Source of the DNA: an uncultured Sphingopyxis sp.
Lineage (GTDB): Bacteria > Pseudomonadota > Alphaproteobacteria > Sphingomonadales > Sphingomonadaceae
DNA length: 13,086 nt
Direction: 5' to 3'
Assembly: GCA_937957805.1 (NCBI GenBank)
Contig: CALFXW010000144.1
Location: forward strand, 1 to 13,086
Position 1 is the stretch's first letter. Every line of letters starts with the position of its first letter. A program made the position numbers and the translations under genes. The notes under the pieces were generated by a model, which saw nothing but the letters and a program-made list of their open reading frames with translations, made no database searches and was not told the origin of the DNA. This document shows positions 1 through 7,914 of this stretch, in pieces.

Positions 1-594
1 GGCAATATTCTTGTCCAAAACCATTGTTATCGCGCCGATGAAATGGTGCAGGTTTTGGACATGGCGCGCGAATTTGGCTATCGCGTCTCCGCCTTTCACC
101 ACGCAGTTGAGGCATATAAAATCGCCGACATATTGGCCGACAACCATGTTTGCGTCGCCATGTGGGCCGACTGGTGGGGCTTTAAGCTCGAAGCCTATGA
201 TTCCATCCCCGAAAATGTAGCGCTGGTCGAACGCGCGGGGGGCTGTGCCATCGTCCACAGCGACGATCAGGATCAGATTCAACGGCTCAATCAGGAAGCG
301 GCAAAGGCATTGGCCGCTGGTCGCCGTGCGGGGATTAACATCAGCGATGAAGCCGCGATGCGCTGGCTGACAATCAACCCCGCCAATGCGCTGGGTATCG
401 GGCAGCGGACAGGTAGCCTGAAACCCGGCAAAATGGCCGATGTCGTGATGTGGAACGGCAATCCGTTCAGCGTCTATACGCGACCCGAACGTGTGTGGAT
501 CGACGGGGCGGTGATGTACGATATGTACGACCCGGGGATGCGACCGGTCAGCGATTTTGAATTGGGCCAGCCGGGCGAAGGAGACACGAAATGA
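1..594 (+). CDS. Metal-dependent amidohydrolase, C-terminal part (5' end outside window)
   Basis: The frame is open from base 1, so the gene begins upstream; 197 residues are visible. It is the C-terminal half of an imidazolonepropionase-like amidohydrolase, a family of TIM-barrel metallohydrolases that cleave C-N bonds of cyclic amides or peptide-like substrates. Numbering from base 1, likely metal ligands are His8 (in QNHCYRADE, strand 5), His33 or His34 (in AFHHAVEA, strand 6) and Asp88 or Asp89 (in VHSDD, strand 8). NPANALGIG and GSLKPGKMADVVMWNGNP form the usual C-terminal composite-domain signature. The next gene's ATG overlaps this stop as ATGA, so the two are translationally coupled and probably work together. 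The substrate cannot be told from sequence. The partner carries a signal peptide, so a periplasmic location is likely, but this gene's own N-terminus is not visible. Confidence 0.88.
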   Translation, partial: GNILVQNHCYRADEMVQVLDMAREFGYRVSAFHHAVEAYKIADILADNHVCVAMWADWWGFKLEAYDSIPENVALVERAGGCAIVHSDDQDQIQRLNQEAAKALAAGRRAGINISDEAAMRWLTINPANALGIGQRTGSLKPGKMADVVMWNGNPFSVYTRPERVWIDGAVMYDMYDPGMRPVSDFELGQPGEGDTK

Positions 595-1919
595 GTGGCC
601 GTCTTTTTGCCAGCGCCGCCGCGCTAACCCTGATGGCGGGGACAGCATTTGCCGCTATGCCTGCTGCGGCACAGGATGTCGCCATTACCAATGCGACGCT
701 GGTGATTGGCGATGGCAGCGCCCCCGTGCCGCAAGGGACAGTGGTCATCCGTTCGGGGCGTGTTGTCGCCGCTGGCGCAAATGTCGCGGTGCCGCAGGGG
801 ATGGACACCGTCGATGCGGCTGGCCGTTATGTGACGCCGGGGATTGTCGGCGGGTTCAGCCGGGTCGGCCTGATTGAAATCGACGCGGTCGATGGGTCGA
901 ATGATGCTGACGCCAGCGAATCCATCTATGGCCCGGCTATAGACATTGCCCCCGCGCTCAACCCGCTGGGTGTGCCGGTCGGTGTCAACCGGATGAACGG
1001 GGTGACCCGCGCGCTGGTATTTCCGGGGGCATCTGCGGGGCTGTTCGACGGGCGCGGCGCGCTGGTGGATTTGGGCGCCGACAATGATATGGTAACCCGT
1101 GCGGGGCTGTTCCAATATGCCGAATTGGGCGAAGCGGGTGCCGAACGTGCTGGCGGCACGCGCGCGAGCGCGATATTGACGTTCCGCAATCTGCTCGCCG
1201 AAGCGGCAGAATTTGCGCGCAGCCCCGGCACCTATGATGGGCGCAGCCGCGATGCCTTGCTCAACCGGGCGGATGCAGCGGCGCTTGGCCGTGTGCTCGA
1301 CGGGCGCGACCGGCTGTTCATCAAGGTCAGCCGCGCGTCCGACATTTTGGCGGTCATCAACCTGCTGCGCGATTATCCCCGGATAAAGGCGACGCTGATC
1401 GGTGCTCAGGAAGGGTGGATGGTCGCGCGCGAAATTGCGGCGGCGCACCTGCCGGTCATCGCATCGGCGCTCAGCGATTTGCCAACCAGCTTTGAACAAT
1501 TGGCCGCCACGCAGAGCAATATCGGGCGGATGCGGGCAGCCGGTGTCACCGTCGGCATTGGGCTGGTCGATGATAATGAAACCCACCGTCTGGCCTATGC
1601 GCGCCAATATGCGGGCAATCTGGTCGCGCTGCGCCATGTCGCGGGGGCCACCGGGCTTAGCTGGGATGAGGCATTTGCCACCATCGCCTCAGGGCCGGCA
1701 GCGGCAGCAGGGGTTGACGATCTTGTTGGTTCGCTCCGCCCCGGACGCGTGGGTGATGTCGTCATCTGGGACGGCGACCCGCTGGAGGTGACGAGCGCGC
1801 CCGCCATGGTCTGGATTGATGGCGTCGCCCAATCTTTGGTGTCGCGGCAGACTGAATTGCTGCGCCGTTATATGGACCCAAGGGAAGGGAATTTGCCCAA
1901 CGCATATGACCCCCGTTAG
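591..1919 (+). CDS. Exported amidohydrolase-like protein lacking canonical metal ligands
   Basis: 442 residues. AAGGAG at 578-583 lies 7 bases before the ATG, which overlaps the upstream stop (ATGA). The N-terminus is a Sec signal peptide: a charged start, a hydrophobic stretch at residues 5-20, and a likely cut near AAAQ-D at 27-29. The fold is amidohydrolase: an N-terminal beta segment (NATLVIGDG), VTPG at 81-84, LPTSFEQLA in the middle, and the C-terminal GSLRPGRVGDVVIWDGDP. The metal HxH that normally follows TPG is replaced by GGFSRVG at 87-93. The strand-5 His region reads GAQEGW (271-276) where the upstream partner has NHCYRADE. Only an Asp pair (327-328) remains near the strand-8 position. 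It is therefore probably a non-catalytic or altered partner of the upstream enzyme. Function is inferred; family membership is secure. Confidence 0.88.
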   Translation: MSGRLFASAAALTLMAGTAFAAMPAAAQDVAITNATLVIGDGSAPVPQGTVVIRSGRVVAAGANVAVPQGMDTVDAAGRYVTPGIVGGFSRVGLIEIDAVDGSNDADASESIYGPAIDIAPALNPLGVPVGVNRMNGVTRALVFPGASAGLFDGRGALVDLGADNDMVTRAGLFQYAELGEAGAERAGGTRASAILTFRNLLAEAAEFARSPGTYDGRSRDALLNRADAAALGRVLDGRDRLFIKVSRASDILAVINLLRDYPRIKATLIGAQEGWMVAREIAAAHLPVIASALSDLPTSFEQLAATQSNIGRMRAAGVTVGIGLVDDNETHRLAYARQYAGNLVALRHVAGATGLSWDEAFATIASGPAAAAGVDDLVGSLRPGRVGDVVIWDGDPLEVTSAPAMVWIDGVAQSLVSRQTELLRRYMDPREGNLPNAYDPR

Positions 1920-1964
1920 CAGCTGAACAATATCGCGCTGCCGGGGGTGGGGGAGGTCGCACCC

Positions 1965-2666
1965 ATGTCTGCAATATCCGCGCTGATGCTCGCTTGCGCT
2001 GCCTTTGTCGGCAGCCATTTCCTCTTGTCGCATCCGTTGCGCGGGCCATTGGTCACACGCATGGGCGAAAATGGCTTTCTGGGGCTTTATTCGCTGGTCG
2101 CCTTTGCAACATTTGGGGCGATCATCTGGGCATGGCTGTGCGTTCCGGCCAGCCAGCCCGCCTATGTTCCCGGCCCCGTTGCATGGGGCATTGCCAGCGC
2201 GGCCATGTGGCTCGCGAGCGTGCTGCTCATCGGATCATTGCGCGGCAACCCCGCCTTACCCGCGCCCGGAGCGGTGGCTGCCGCCGCGCAAACCCCGCGC
2301 GGCGTTTATGCCATCACCCGCCACCCGATGCTCTGGGCATTTGCGATTTGGGCGCTGGTGCATATGGCATTATGGCCGACGCGCGAAAACCATGTGCTCA
2401 GCGCGGCGATATTGCTGCTCGCCATTGGCGGCGCATGGGCGCAGGATGGCAAGAAACGGCGGCTGATGGGCAGCGGCTGGCGCGATTGGCAGGGGCGCAC
2501 CAGCTTTTTCCCCTTTGCTGCGCTGCTCAGTGGGCGGCTGCCATGGGGCGCGGCGCTGCCGCCGCTGTTCGCGCTGCTTGGCGGCACCACATTTTGGCTG
2601 GTGATGAGCTGGGCGCACATCCCCATGGGGGGCAGGATGCCGGCGGGCATATTCCTCTGGCTATAG
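1965..2666 (+). CDS. NnrU-family integral membrane protein
   Basis: 233 residues. The ATG at 1965 is chosen because GGGAGG at 1951-1956 precedes it by 8 bases; an in-frame GTG at 1947 would overlap that ribosome site. The protein is hydrophobic with about five or six membrane segments. The N-terminal GSHFLLSHPLR and the YAITRHPMLWAFAIWALVH segment (RHP at 119-121) are typical of the NnrU family, whose founder is linked to nitrite/NO metabolism in denitrifiers and which resembles isoprenylcysteine methyltransferase-like membrane proteins. The biochemical role of the family is not settled, and no denitrification genes are visible here. It lies 45 bases after the amidohydrolase gene on the same strand and may be co-transcribed. 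Its TAG stop shares the CTATAG palindrome with the stop of the convergent aldo/keto reductase. Confidence 0.85.
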   Translation: MSAISALMLACAAFVGSHFLLSHPLRGPLVTRMGENGFLGLYSLVAFATFGAIIWAWLCVPASQPAYVPGPVAWGIASAAMWLASVLLIGSLRGNPALPAPGAVAAAAQTPRGVYAITRHPMLWAFAIWALVHMALWPTRENHVLSAAILLLAIGGAWAQDGKKRRLMGSGWRDWQGRTSFFPFAALLSGRLPWGAALPPLFALLGGTTFWLVMSWAHIPMGGRMPAGIFLWL

Positions 2667-3659
2667 GCGGACCATTCGCATCCCCGCCTCGCCATAGCGC
2701 GGCCCATGCGCACTGCCGACGGGCAGCGCCGCGTCCAGCGTCGCCAGATCATCGGCGGACAGGCACAGCGATGCCGCCGCTGCGCTATCTTCCATCGTCG
2801 CGCGGCGCTTGGAACCGGGGATGGGGACGATGTCATCCCCCTGCGCCAGCAACCATGCGAGCGCCACCTGTGCCGCGCTGACCCCATGGGCGGCGGCAAT
2901 CGCCTTGACGCTGGCGATGCTTGCCAGATTGGCGGCAAAATTATCCCCCGACCAGCGCGGGTCGCGCCGCCGCCAATCATCAGCCGGCAGATCATCGAGG
3001 CTGGTAAAATCACCGGTCAGGAAACCGCGCCCCAGCGGTGAATAGGGGACGAAACCGATGCCCAATTCGCGGCAAGTCGGCAGAATGTCCCCCTCCACAT
3101 CGCGTTCCCACAGCGAATATTCGCTTTGGAGGGCGGCAATGGGGTGGACGGCAGCGGCTGCACGTAGCCGTGCGGGGGCCGCTTCAGAGAGGCCGATATG
3201 CCTAATTTTCCCTTCCTGCACCAATTCGGCAAGCGCGCCGATCGTATCTTCAATCGGCGTTCGGGGGTCGGGGCGATGCTGGTAAAAAAGGTCGATATAA
3301 TCGATGCCCAGCCGTTTCAGCGACCCTTCGACCGCGCGGCGAGCATTGGCGCGTCCGCCGTCGATGCCGACGATATTATTACCCTCGAACGTCATGCCAA
3401 ATTTTGTGGCGATGATGATGCCGTCGCGCTTACCCTTTATCGCGCGGCCCAGCAATTCTTCGTTGCTGAACGGGCCATATATTTCGGCAGTGTCAAAAAA
3501 ATTGATGCCAAGTTCGATGGCGCGGTGGATGGTGGCGATGGATTCAGCCTCATCGGCGCGCGCGCCATAGGTGATATTGCCGTCGGCCACCATCGGCATA
3601 CAGCCGATACCAATGGCGCTGACGACCAGACCATCGCCCAATTTACGTTGTTGCATCAT
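2661..3659 (-). CDS. Aldo/keto reductase
   Basis: 332 residues, full length for the family. It is a cytosolic NADPH-dependent TIM-barrel oxidoreductase reducing aldehydes or ketones. The catalytic tetrad is complete: Asp56 and Tyr61 (in FFDTAEIYG), Lys86 (ATKFG) and His128 (FYQHRPD). The N-terminal RKLGDGLVVSAIGIGCMPM and the C-terminal QVALAWLLAQGDDIVPIPGSKR cofactor-binding segment are also typical. The sequence style fits the AKR11/AKR13 group, but substrate is not predictable. The start has two adjacent ATGs (3659 and 3656). The first gives an ATGA overlap with the symporter stop and lies 6 bases after a GGAGGG site, so it is preferred. It is the second gene of a symporter-reductase operon, suggesting the reductase may act on an imported compound, though the link is only positional. 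Confidence 0.92.
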   Translation of the reverse strand: MMQQRKLGDGLVVSAIGIGCMPMVADGNITYGARADEAESIATIHRAIELGINFFDTAEIYGPFSNEELLGRAIKGKRDGIIIATKFGMTFEGNNIVGIDGGRANARRAVEGSLKRLGIDYIDLFYQHRPDPRTPIEDTIGALAELVQEGKIRHIGLSEAAPARLRAAAAVHPIAALQSEYSLWERDVEGDILPTCRELGIGFVPYSPLGRGFLTGDFTSLDDLPADDWRRRDPRWSGDNFAANLASIASVKAIAAAHGVSAAQVALAWLLAQGDDIVPIPGSKRRATMEDSAAAASLCLSADDLATLDAALPVGSAHGPRYGEAGMRMVRL

Positions 3660-4930
3660 CCGTCTCCCTCCACCAAATCCCCGCCGCCCAACCGGTCGGC
3701 GCTGGCGGTCACCGCCACATCCATGGTGACATTGCCCAAAGTGCGCATCAGATCGGGCAATTGTTCAACCGCGATCAACAGCGCCAAGGGTTCGATGGGC
3801 ACGCCCATCCCGATGGCGATTGGCCCGCAGGCCGAAATGAAACTGATCGATCCGGGCAGGCTGACCGAACCCAGCGTCGTGGTGGCGGCAATGGCAACGC
3901 CAATCGCCAGCGTCACCGGCGTCACCGGCGTATGCGTCAAATATGCGGCATAGATACAAACGGCGAGGTTCATGGCAGGGCCGGTCGCCCGAAACAGCGC
4001 AACGGCGAGCGGCAGGGTAACGTCCGCATTATGCGCGCGCACCCCCAGAGCGGACGCGCTGCGCAACATGGCGGGGAGCGATGCAAGCGAACTTTGCGTC
4101 GATAGCGCGACCGCTTGGGGTGGCAAAATTGCCTTGGCAAATTGACCGAGCGGCAGGCCGCCGACCAGCATGGCAACTGGGTAAGCGGCAAGGAATACGA
4201 CCCCGCCCACCGCCGAAACCACCAGCACATAATGGAGGAAGATGCCAATCGCCTCCACCCCCACATGGGCGGCAACGACAAAGGCGAGCGCGGCCACCCC
4301 AATCGGCGCGAGCGCCAATACCCAGCCGATGACGGTCAGCATCGCGCTGCCCACCGCGTCGAAAATCTGGGCGATAAGGTCGCGGCGCGCAGGGTCGAGC
4401 CGCGCAACGGCGAGCGCGAATATCGCGGTAAAAATCAGCAGCGGCAAAATGGCGTCGGTCGCCGCCGCCTGCACAGGGTTGGTCGGGATGATGCCGATCA
4501 AAAAATCGCTCATCGTCGGTACGGTGCCGACATTGGTATTGGTGCCCAAGGATGCGGTCAATGTGCGCGCGGCCTCTGCCGAAATCGGAAAGGCGTTGAG
4601 CAGCGCCGGGGTGACAAAGGCCGCCATCGTCGCTCCGCCCCACAGGATGATCAGAAACAGGCCGATTGACCAGCCGGTCAGCCGCCCGGCGCGCGCGGCG
4701 CGCACCGCGCTCAATATGCCGGTGAACAGCAGCGCGACGACCAGCGGTATGATCGTCATCTGCAAGGCGCGCAGCCATAATTGACCGACGGGGGCAATAG
4801 CGTCGGCAACGCCGATAACGCGGTCCGGCGCGATGCGCGCAGCTATGGCACCAACCACCAGCCCGCCGACCAACGCCAGCAAGATGCGCCAAGGGGAAAT
4901 GCGTGGCCCGCCGGCAATATTGTCGCTCAT
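3656..4930 (-). CDS. Dicarboxylate/amino acid:cation symporter (DAACS/GltP-DctA family)
   Basis: 424 residues. The open frame runs upstream to 5257, but the conserved protein begins at MSDNIAGG (ATG at 4930), preceded only by a weak GGG ribosome site. This is an inner-membrane secondary transporter using Na+ or H+ to take up dicarboxylates or acidic amino acids. Hairpin 1 reads STQSSLASLP (277-286), the counterpart of the serine-rich HP1 motif. Hairpin 2 contains SVSLPGSISF. TM8 reads DLMRTLGNVTMD with Asp393, Arg396, Asn400 and Asp404 matching the archetypal GltPh residues Asp394, Arg397, Asn401 and Asp405. The TM7 NMDGT motif is instead NLAVC (321-325): Asn kept, Asp lost. Ion coupling or substrate may therefore differ from the textbook members. 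The downstream aldo/keto reductase is translationally coupled. Confidence 0.92.
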   Translation of the reverse strand: MSDNIAGGPRISPWRILLALVGGLVVGAIAARIAPDRVIGVADAIAPVGQLWLRALQMTIIPLVVALLFTGILSAVRAARAGRLTGWSIGLFLIILWGGATMAAFVTPALLNAFPISAEAARTLTASLGTNTNVGTVPTMSDFLIGIIPTNPVQAAATDAILPLLIFTAIFALAVARLDPARRDLIAQIFDAVGSAMLTVIGWVLALAPIGVAALAFVVAAHVGVEAIGIFLHYVLVVSAVGGVVFLAAYPVAMLVGGLPLGQFAKAILPPQAVALSTQSSLASLPAMLRSASALGVRAHNADVTLPLAVALFRATGPAMNLAVCIYAAYLTHTPVTPVTLAIGVAIAATTTLGSVSLPGSISFISACGPIAIGMGVPIEPLALLIAVEQLPDLMRTLGNVTMDVAVTASADRLGGGDLVEGDG

Positions 4931-5030
4931 TGCCCGATATTGTGGCGCGCGCTTTGCCAAAGCACAAGGAAAAGCGCGAACATAGCTTGCCAAGCCGCGC
5001 GCATATTGGCACCGATAATGTCGAGAGAGT

Positions 5031-5035
5031 GGGAG
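5031..5035 (+). promoter_or_regulatory. Ribosome binding site deciding the acyl-CoA synthetase start
   Basis: GGGAG stands 6 bases before the ATG at 5042. An earlier in-frame ATG at 5018 has no such site, so 5042 is taken as the start. Confidence 0.6.
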
Positions 5036-5041
5036 TGGACT

Positions 5042-6625
5042 ATGTATTTGGAACGCGGGGATGTTTTCGGCGCAGCGCTCAGATATTGGGCGGCGCGGCA
5101 GGGGGGTGTCACCGCAACGACTTTTGAAGGGCGCGCCACCAGCTATGCCCAATTTGATGCAGCGGTTGATCGGATCGCATATGCGCTGGCGGCTGAGGGG
5201 CTGCAAAAGGGTGACCGTGTCGCCTACCTCGGCAAAAATAGCGATCTTGTAGCGCAAATGACCTTTGGCTGCGCGCGGGCGGGCATCATCATCGTGCCGA
5301 TTATCTGGCGCTTGGCGGGCGAAGAAATCGCCTATATTCTGGGCGACAGCGGCGCAAAATTGCTGTTCGTGGGGGATGGGCTTGCCGCATCCGCCAAGGC
5401 AGCGATGGCGGCCAACGGCATGGATTTGCCGGTCATCGCGCTCGACGCGGCGGACAAAGACCCCTCATGGCGCGATTTTGTCGCATGGCGCGACGCGGCG
5501 GACGGCACGCCCTATCCCGACCATGTTACCCGCGATGATATTGTCGTCCAGCTTTATACCTCCGGGACGACCGGCAAGCCCAAGGGTGCGATGATGACGC
5601 ATGGCAATGGCACGGGGCTGCGCCCGCTGCTCGACGCGTCGGGCATCGAATGGCTACAAAGCGAACCGGGCGATACCAATTTGAACGCCATGCCCTATGC
5701 GCATATCGCCGGGGTCGGCACGGTGCTGGGGACGATTTTTGTTGGCCAGCACCTCGTCATCACGCGCGAATTTGACCCCGGGCTGACGCTATCGATTATC
5801 GAGAAATTTCGGCTGAAGCGCATGTTTCTTGTGCCCGCCGCGCTCAAAATATTGATTGAACATCCCAATGCCGCGCGCACCGATTTCTCCTCGCTCGTCA
5901 CATTTTCCTATGGGGCCAGCCCGATCCCGCTCGATCTGTTGCGCGCCGGGGTGGCGATGCTCGGCTGTGATTTCATCCAAATGTATGGCCTGACCGAAAC
6001 TTGGGGGACGGTGGTATCCTTACCGCCGGAGGATCATCGCCCCGAACGCGCGGACAAGATGCGCGCGGCCGGCAAGGCGCTGCCGGGGGTGGAACTGGCG
6101 ATATTGGACGAAGCGGGCCGCCACCTGCCAACGGGCGACGTGGGTGAAGTGGCGATCCGTTCGCCCAGCGTCATGGCCGGATATTGGCAGCGGGCAGAGG
6201 AAACGCGCAAAGCGTTGAGCGATGATGGCTGGTTCCGTACCGGCGATGCCGGATATCTGGATGCGGAGGGTTATTTGTTCATCCAGGATCGCATCAAGGA
6301 TATGATCATCACCGGCGCCGAAAATGTCTATCCGGCGGAGGTGGAGAGCAGTCTTTACGCGCATGATGACATCGCCGATGTGGCGGTGATCGGCGTGCCG
6401 CACGACAAATGGGGCGAAACGGTCAAGGCCATCGTCGTGCTGCGCCCCGGTGCCACGGCGGATGGGGATGCGATTATCACTTGGGCGCGCGGGCGGATGG
6501 CGACATATAAATGCCCGACCAGCGTCGATTTTGTCGAAGCCCTGCCGCGCAACCCGTCGGGCAAGATTTTGCGGCGGCAATTGCGCGAACCATTTTGGGC
6601 GGGGCGCGAACGGCGCGTGAATTAG
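5042..6625 (+). CDS. Class I adenylate-forming acyl-CoA synthetase
   Basis: 527 residues, the usual length. It activates a carboxylic acid to its CoA thioester through an acyl-adenylate, in the cytosol or at the membrane. All core motifs are intact: the phosphate loop YTSGTTGKPKG (172-182), YGLTET (315-320), GWFRTGD ending at Asp402, the hinge DRIKD (416-420), the ITGAENVYPAEVE segment after it, and the C-terminal PSGKILRR with catalytic Lys508. The chain length or ring type of the acid cannot be read from sequence; medium/long-chain fatty acid and aromatic or steroid side-chain acids are all possible. The gene converges with the operon holding two acyl-CoA dehydrogenases and an MFS transporter, so it likely supplies CoA esters to them. 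The stop overlaps the MFS stop by 3 bases on opposite strands. Confidence 0.95.
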   Translation: MYLERGDVFGAALRYWAARQGGVTATTFEGRATSYAQFDAAVDRIAYALAAEGLQKGDRVAYLGKNSDLVAQMTFGCARAGIIIVPIIWRLAGEEIAYILGDSGAKLLFVGDGLAASAKAAMAANGMDLPVIALDAADKDPSWRDFVAWRDAADGTPYPDHVTRDDIVVQLYTSGTTGKPKGAMMTHGNGTGLRPLLDASGIEWLQSEPGDTNLNAMPYAHIAGVGTVLGTIFVGQHLVITREFDPGLTLSIIEKFRLKRMFLVPAALKILIEHPNAARTDFSSLVTFSYGASPIPLDLLRAGVAMLGCDFIQMYGLTETWGTVVSLPPEDHRPERADKMRAAGKALPGVELAILDEAGRHLPTGDVGEVAIRSPSVMAGYWQRAEETRKALSDDGWFRTGDAGYLDAEGYLFIQDRIKDMIITGAENVYPAEVESSLYAHDDIADVAVIGVPHDKWGETVKAIVVLRPGATADGDAIITWARGRMATYKCPTSVDFVEALPRNPSGKILRRQLREPFWAGRERRVN

Positions 6626-7914
6626 TCGGAATATACGCGTGCCACCGCCTTGCGTGGATCGGTCACGCGAAAGACCATCACCCACAGCGCCACGGCGGTG
6701 AGCAGTGCGGCACAGCCCAGCATCGCGCCCGCGCCCGCCCAGCCGAGCAGCAGTCCGCCCAAAATCGGCGCGGTGCCCGACAGCCCACCCTCCACCATGG
6801 TGGATAGCGCAATGCGCATCGGCACGTCTTCGCGCGCCCCAAATTCGAGCACCATCGTCTGCGTGCTCATTGAATAGCCGGCGCTCGACGCGCCAAAGGC
6901 TCCAAAGGCGGCAATCATCGCTGCCGCGCTGCCGTGCAGCGCCAGTGCCGCCAAGCCGACGAGCATCAACCCCAGCGCCAGCACGCTGGTCAATTTATAG
7001 CCATGCCGGTCGCCGACATAGCCCCAGACCGGGTTCGACAGCGTGTCCGCACCCAGATAGGCGAGGCTGAGCAGCCCGATGGTGCGCCCATCCAGCCCCA
7101 TATTCTGCGCCGCGATCAAAATGTAAAAGGGGGCTGCTATCCGCCCCGCCATCGCAAACCCCTGCGCCCAGACGAAATGGCGATAGGGCGCATCGTGCAG
7201 CAAAATGGGAATGTCGCGCATGCGCGAGAGCACGTCGCTGCGCGGACGAACGATGGGGGATACAGGTTCCTTGACCCCAAATTTCAACGCCAACAGGCCA
7301 AGGCTGGCGAGGACAAAGGCCAGCGCGAATGTGGTGGCAAAACCATTGCCCAATATATTTTCGCCGATCAGCCAGCGCCCCGCCGCATAGGATAATATGG
7401 CCGCAATCCCCCCGCCCAGCAAATTGCGCCACCCCTGCAACCGTCCGCGCCGATCAATGGGGATGAGCTTGCCGATCAACATTTGAAAGGCGACGCGCTG
7501 CATGCCGTTCGACAGGCCGAGCAGCAGCAAAAATGCCAGCGCCAGCGCAACGCACAGCCAGCCGTCCGTAAACCATGCGCTGATCGCGAGGCCGAGGATG
7601 GCGAGCCGCATGATCGTGCCGTACCGCAGCGCGGCGGGCAAAATCTGACGCCGATGTTCGAGCGCGGCGGCGCTCACCAGCGGGGTTATCAAAATCCCCA
7701 ATTGCAGCAATGCTTGGCCGAAGCCGACGACAAAATGACTGCCCGAAATCAGCAACAACCATGCGGGCAGCAGGGTCGGCGCATAGATGACGCGAAACCC
7801 GGTCATGCCCAGCATGCCGTGAGTAAAATTGGCGATCATATTGCGGCGCAGATGCTGTTCCACCGCCCCCGCAAAGGCGGCTTCGCGTGCCGCTAAATCG
7901 CCGCTTTCACTCAA
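6622..7914 (-). CDS. Major facilitator superfamily transporter
   Basis: 430 residues, hydrophobic, about 12 membrane segments, an inner-membrane carrier. A cytoplasmic N-terminal stretch (residues 1-25) precedes TM1. The loop between the halves (near KEPVSPIVRPRSDV) is charged, and WGYVGDRHGYK in the second half is the usual MFS loop motif after a transmembrane helix. The start is a TTG whose last bases overlap the upstream gene's TGA stop (TTGA), with a modest GGGCGG upstream. An ATG 75 bases downstream (7839) is the alternative but would cut into the first membrane region. It is the last gene of the dehydrogenase operon, so it probably moves the acid substrate or a product of that pathway. 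Direction and substrate are unknown. It lacks resemblance that would let me name a subfamily. Confidence 0.9.
   Translation of the reverse strand: MSESGDLAAREAAFAGAVEQHLRRNMIANFTHGMLGMTGFRVIYAPTLLPAWLLLISGSHFVVGFGQALLQLGILITPLVSAAALEHRRQILPAALRYGTIMRLAILGLAISAWFTDGWLCVALALAFLLLLGLSNGMQRVAFQMLIGKLIPIDRRGRLQGWRNLLGGGIAAILSYAAGRWLIGENILGNGFATTFALAFVLASLGLLALKFGVKEPVSPIVRPRSDVLSRMRDIPILLHDAPYRHFVWAQGFAMAGRIAAPFYILIAAQNMGLDGRTIGLLSLAYLGADTLSNPVWGYVGDRHGYKLTSVLALGLMLVGLAALALHGSAAAMIAAFGAFGASSAGYSMSTQTMVLEFGAREDVPMRIALSTMVEGGLSGTAPILGGLLLGWAGAGAMLGCAALLTAVALWVMVFRVTDPRKAVARVYSD

Noticed and set aside
624..1637. Long minus-strand open frame (about 337 codons) opposite the second amidohydrolase gene
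   Set aside because: It is a GC-driven shadow: the product is rich in Arg, His and Pro and has no domain pattern, while the plus strand encodes a clear protein.
1994..2881. Plus-strand open frame crossing the NnrU and aldo/keto reductase junction
   Set aside because: It is out of frame with both real genes, and its Arg/Ala/His-rich composition is typical of shadow frames.
4029..5012. Second minus-strand frame inside the symporter gene
   Set aside because: Shadow of the symporter in another frame; low-complexity Arg/Ala/His product without membrane segments.
5014..5019. GATAAT as a -10 box for the acyl-CoA synthetase
   Set aside because: Good hexamer, but the nearest -35-like TTGCCA (4987-4992) is 21 bases away, too far for a normal promoter, so I do not call it.
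4931..5257. N-terminal extension of the symporter frame
   Set aside because: It runs across the divergent synthetase start and lacks family similarity; the conserved protein begins at 4930.
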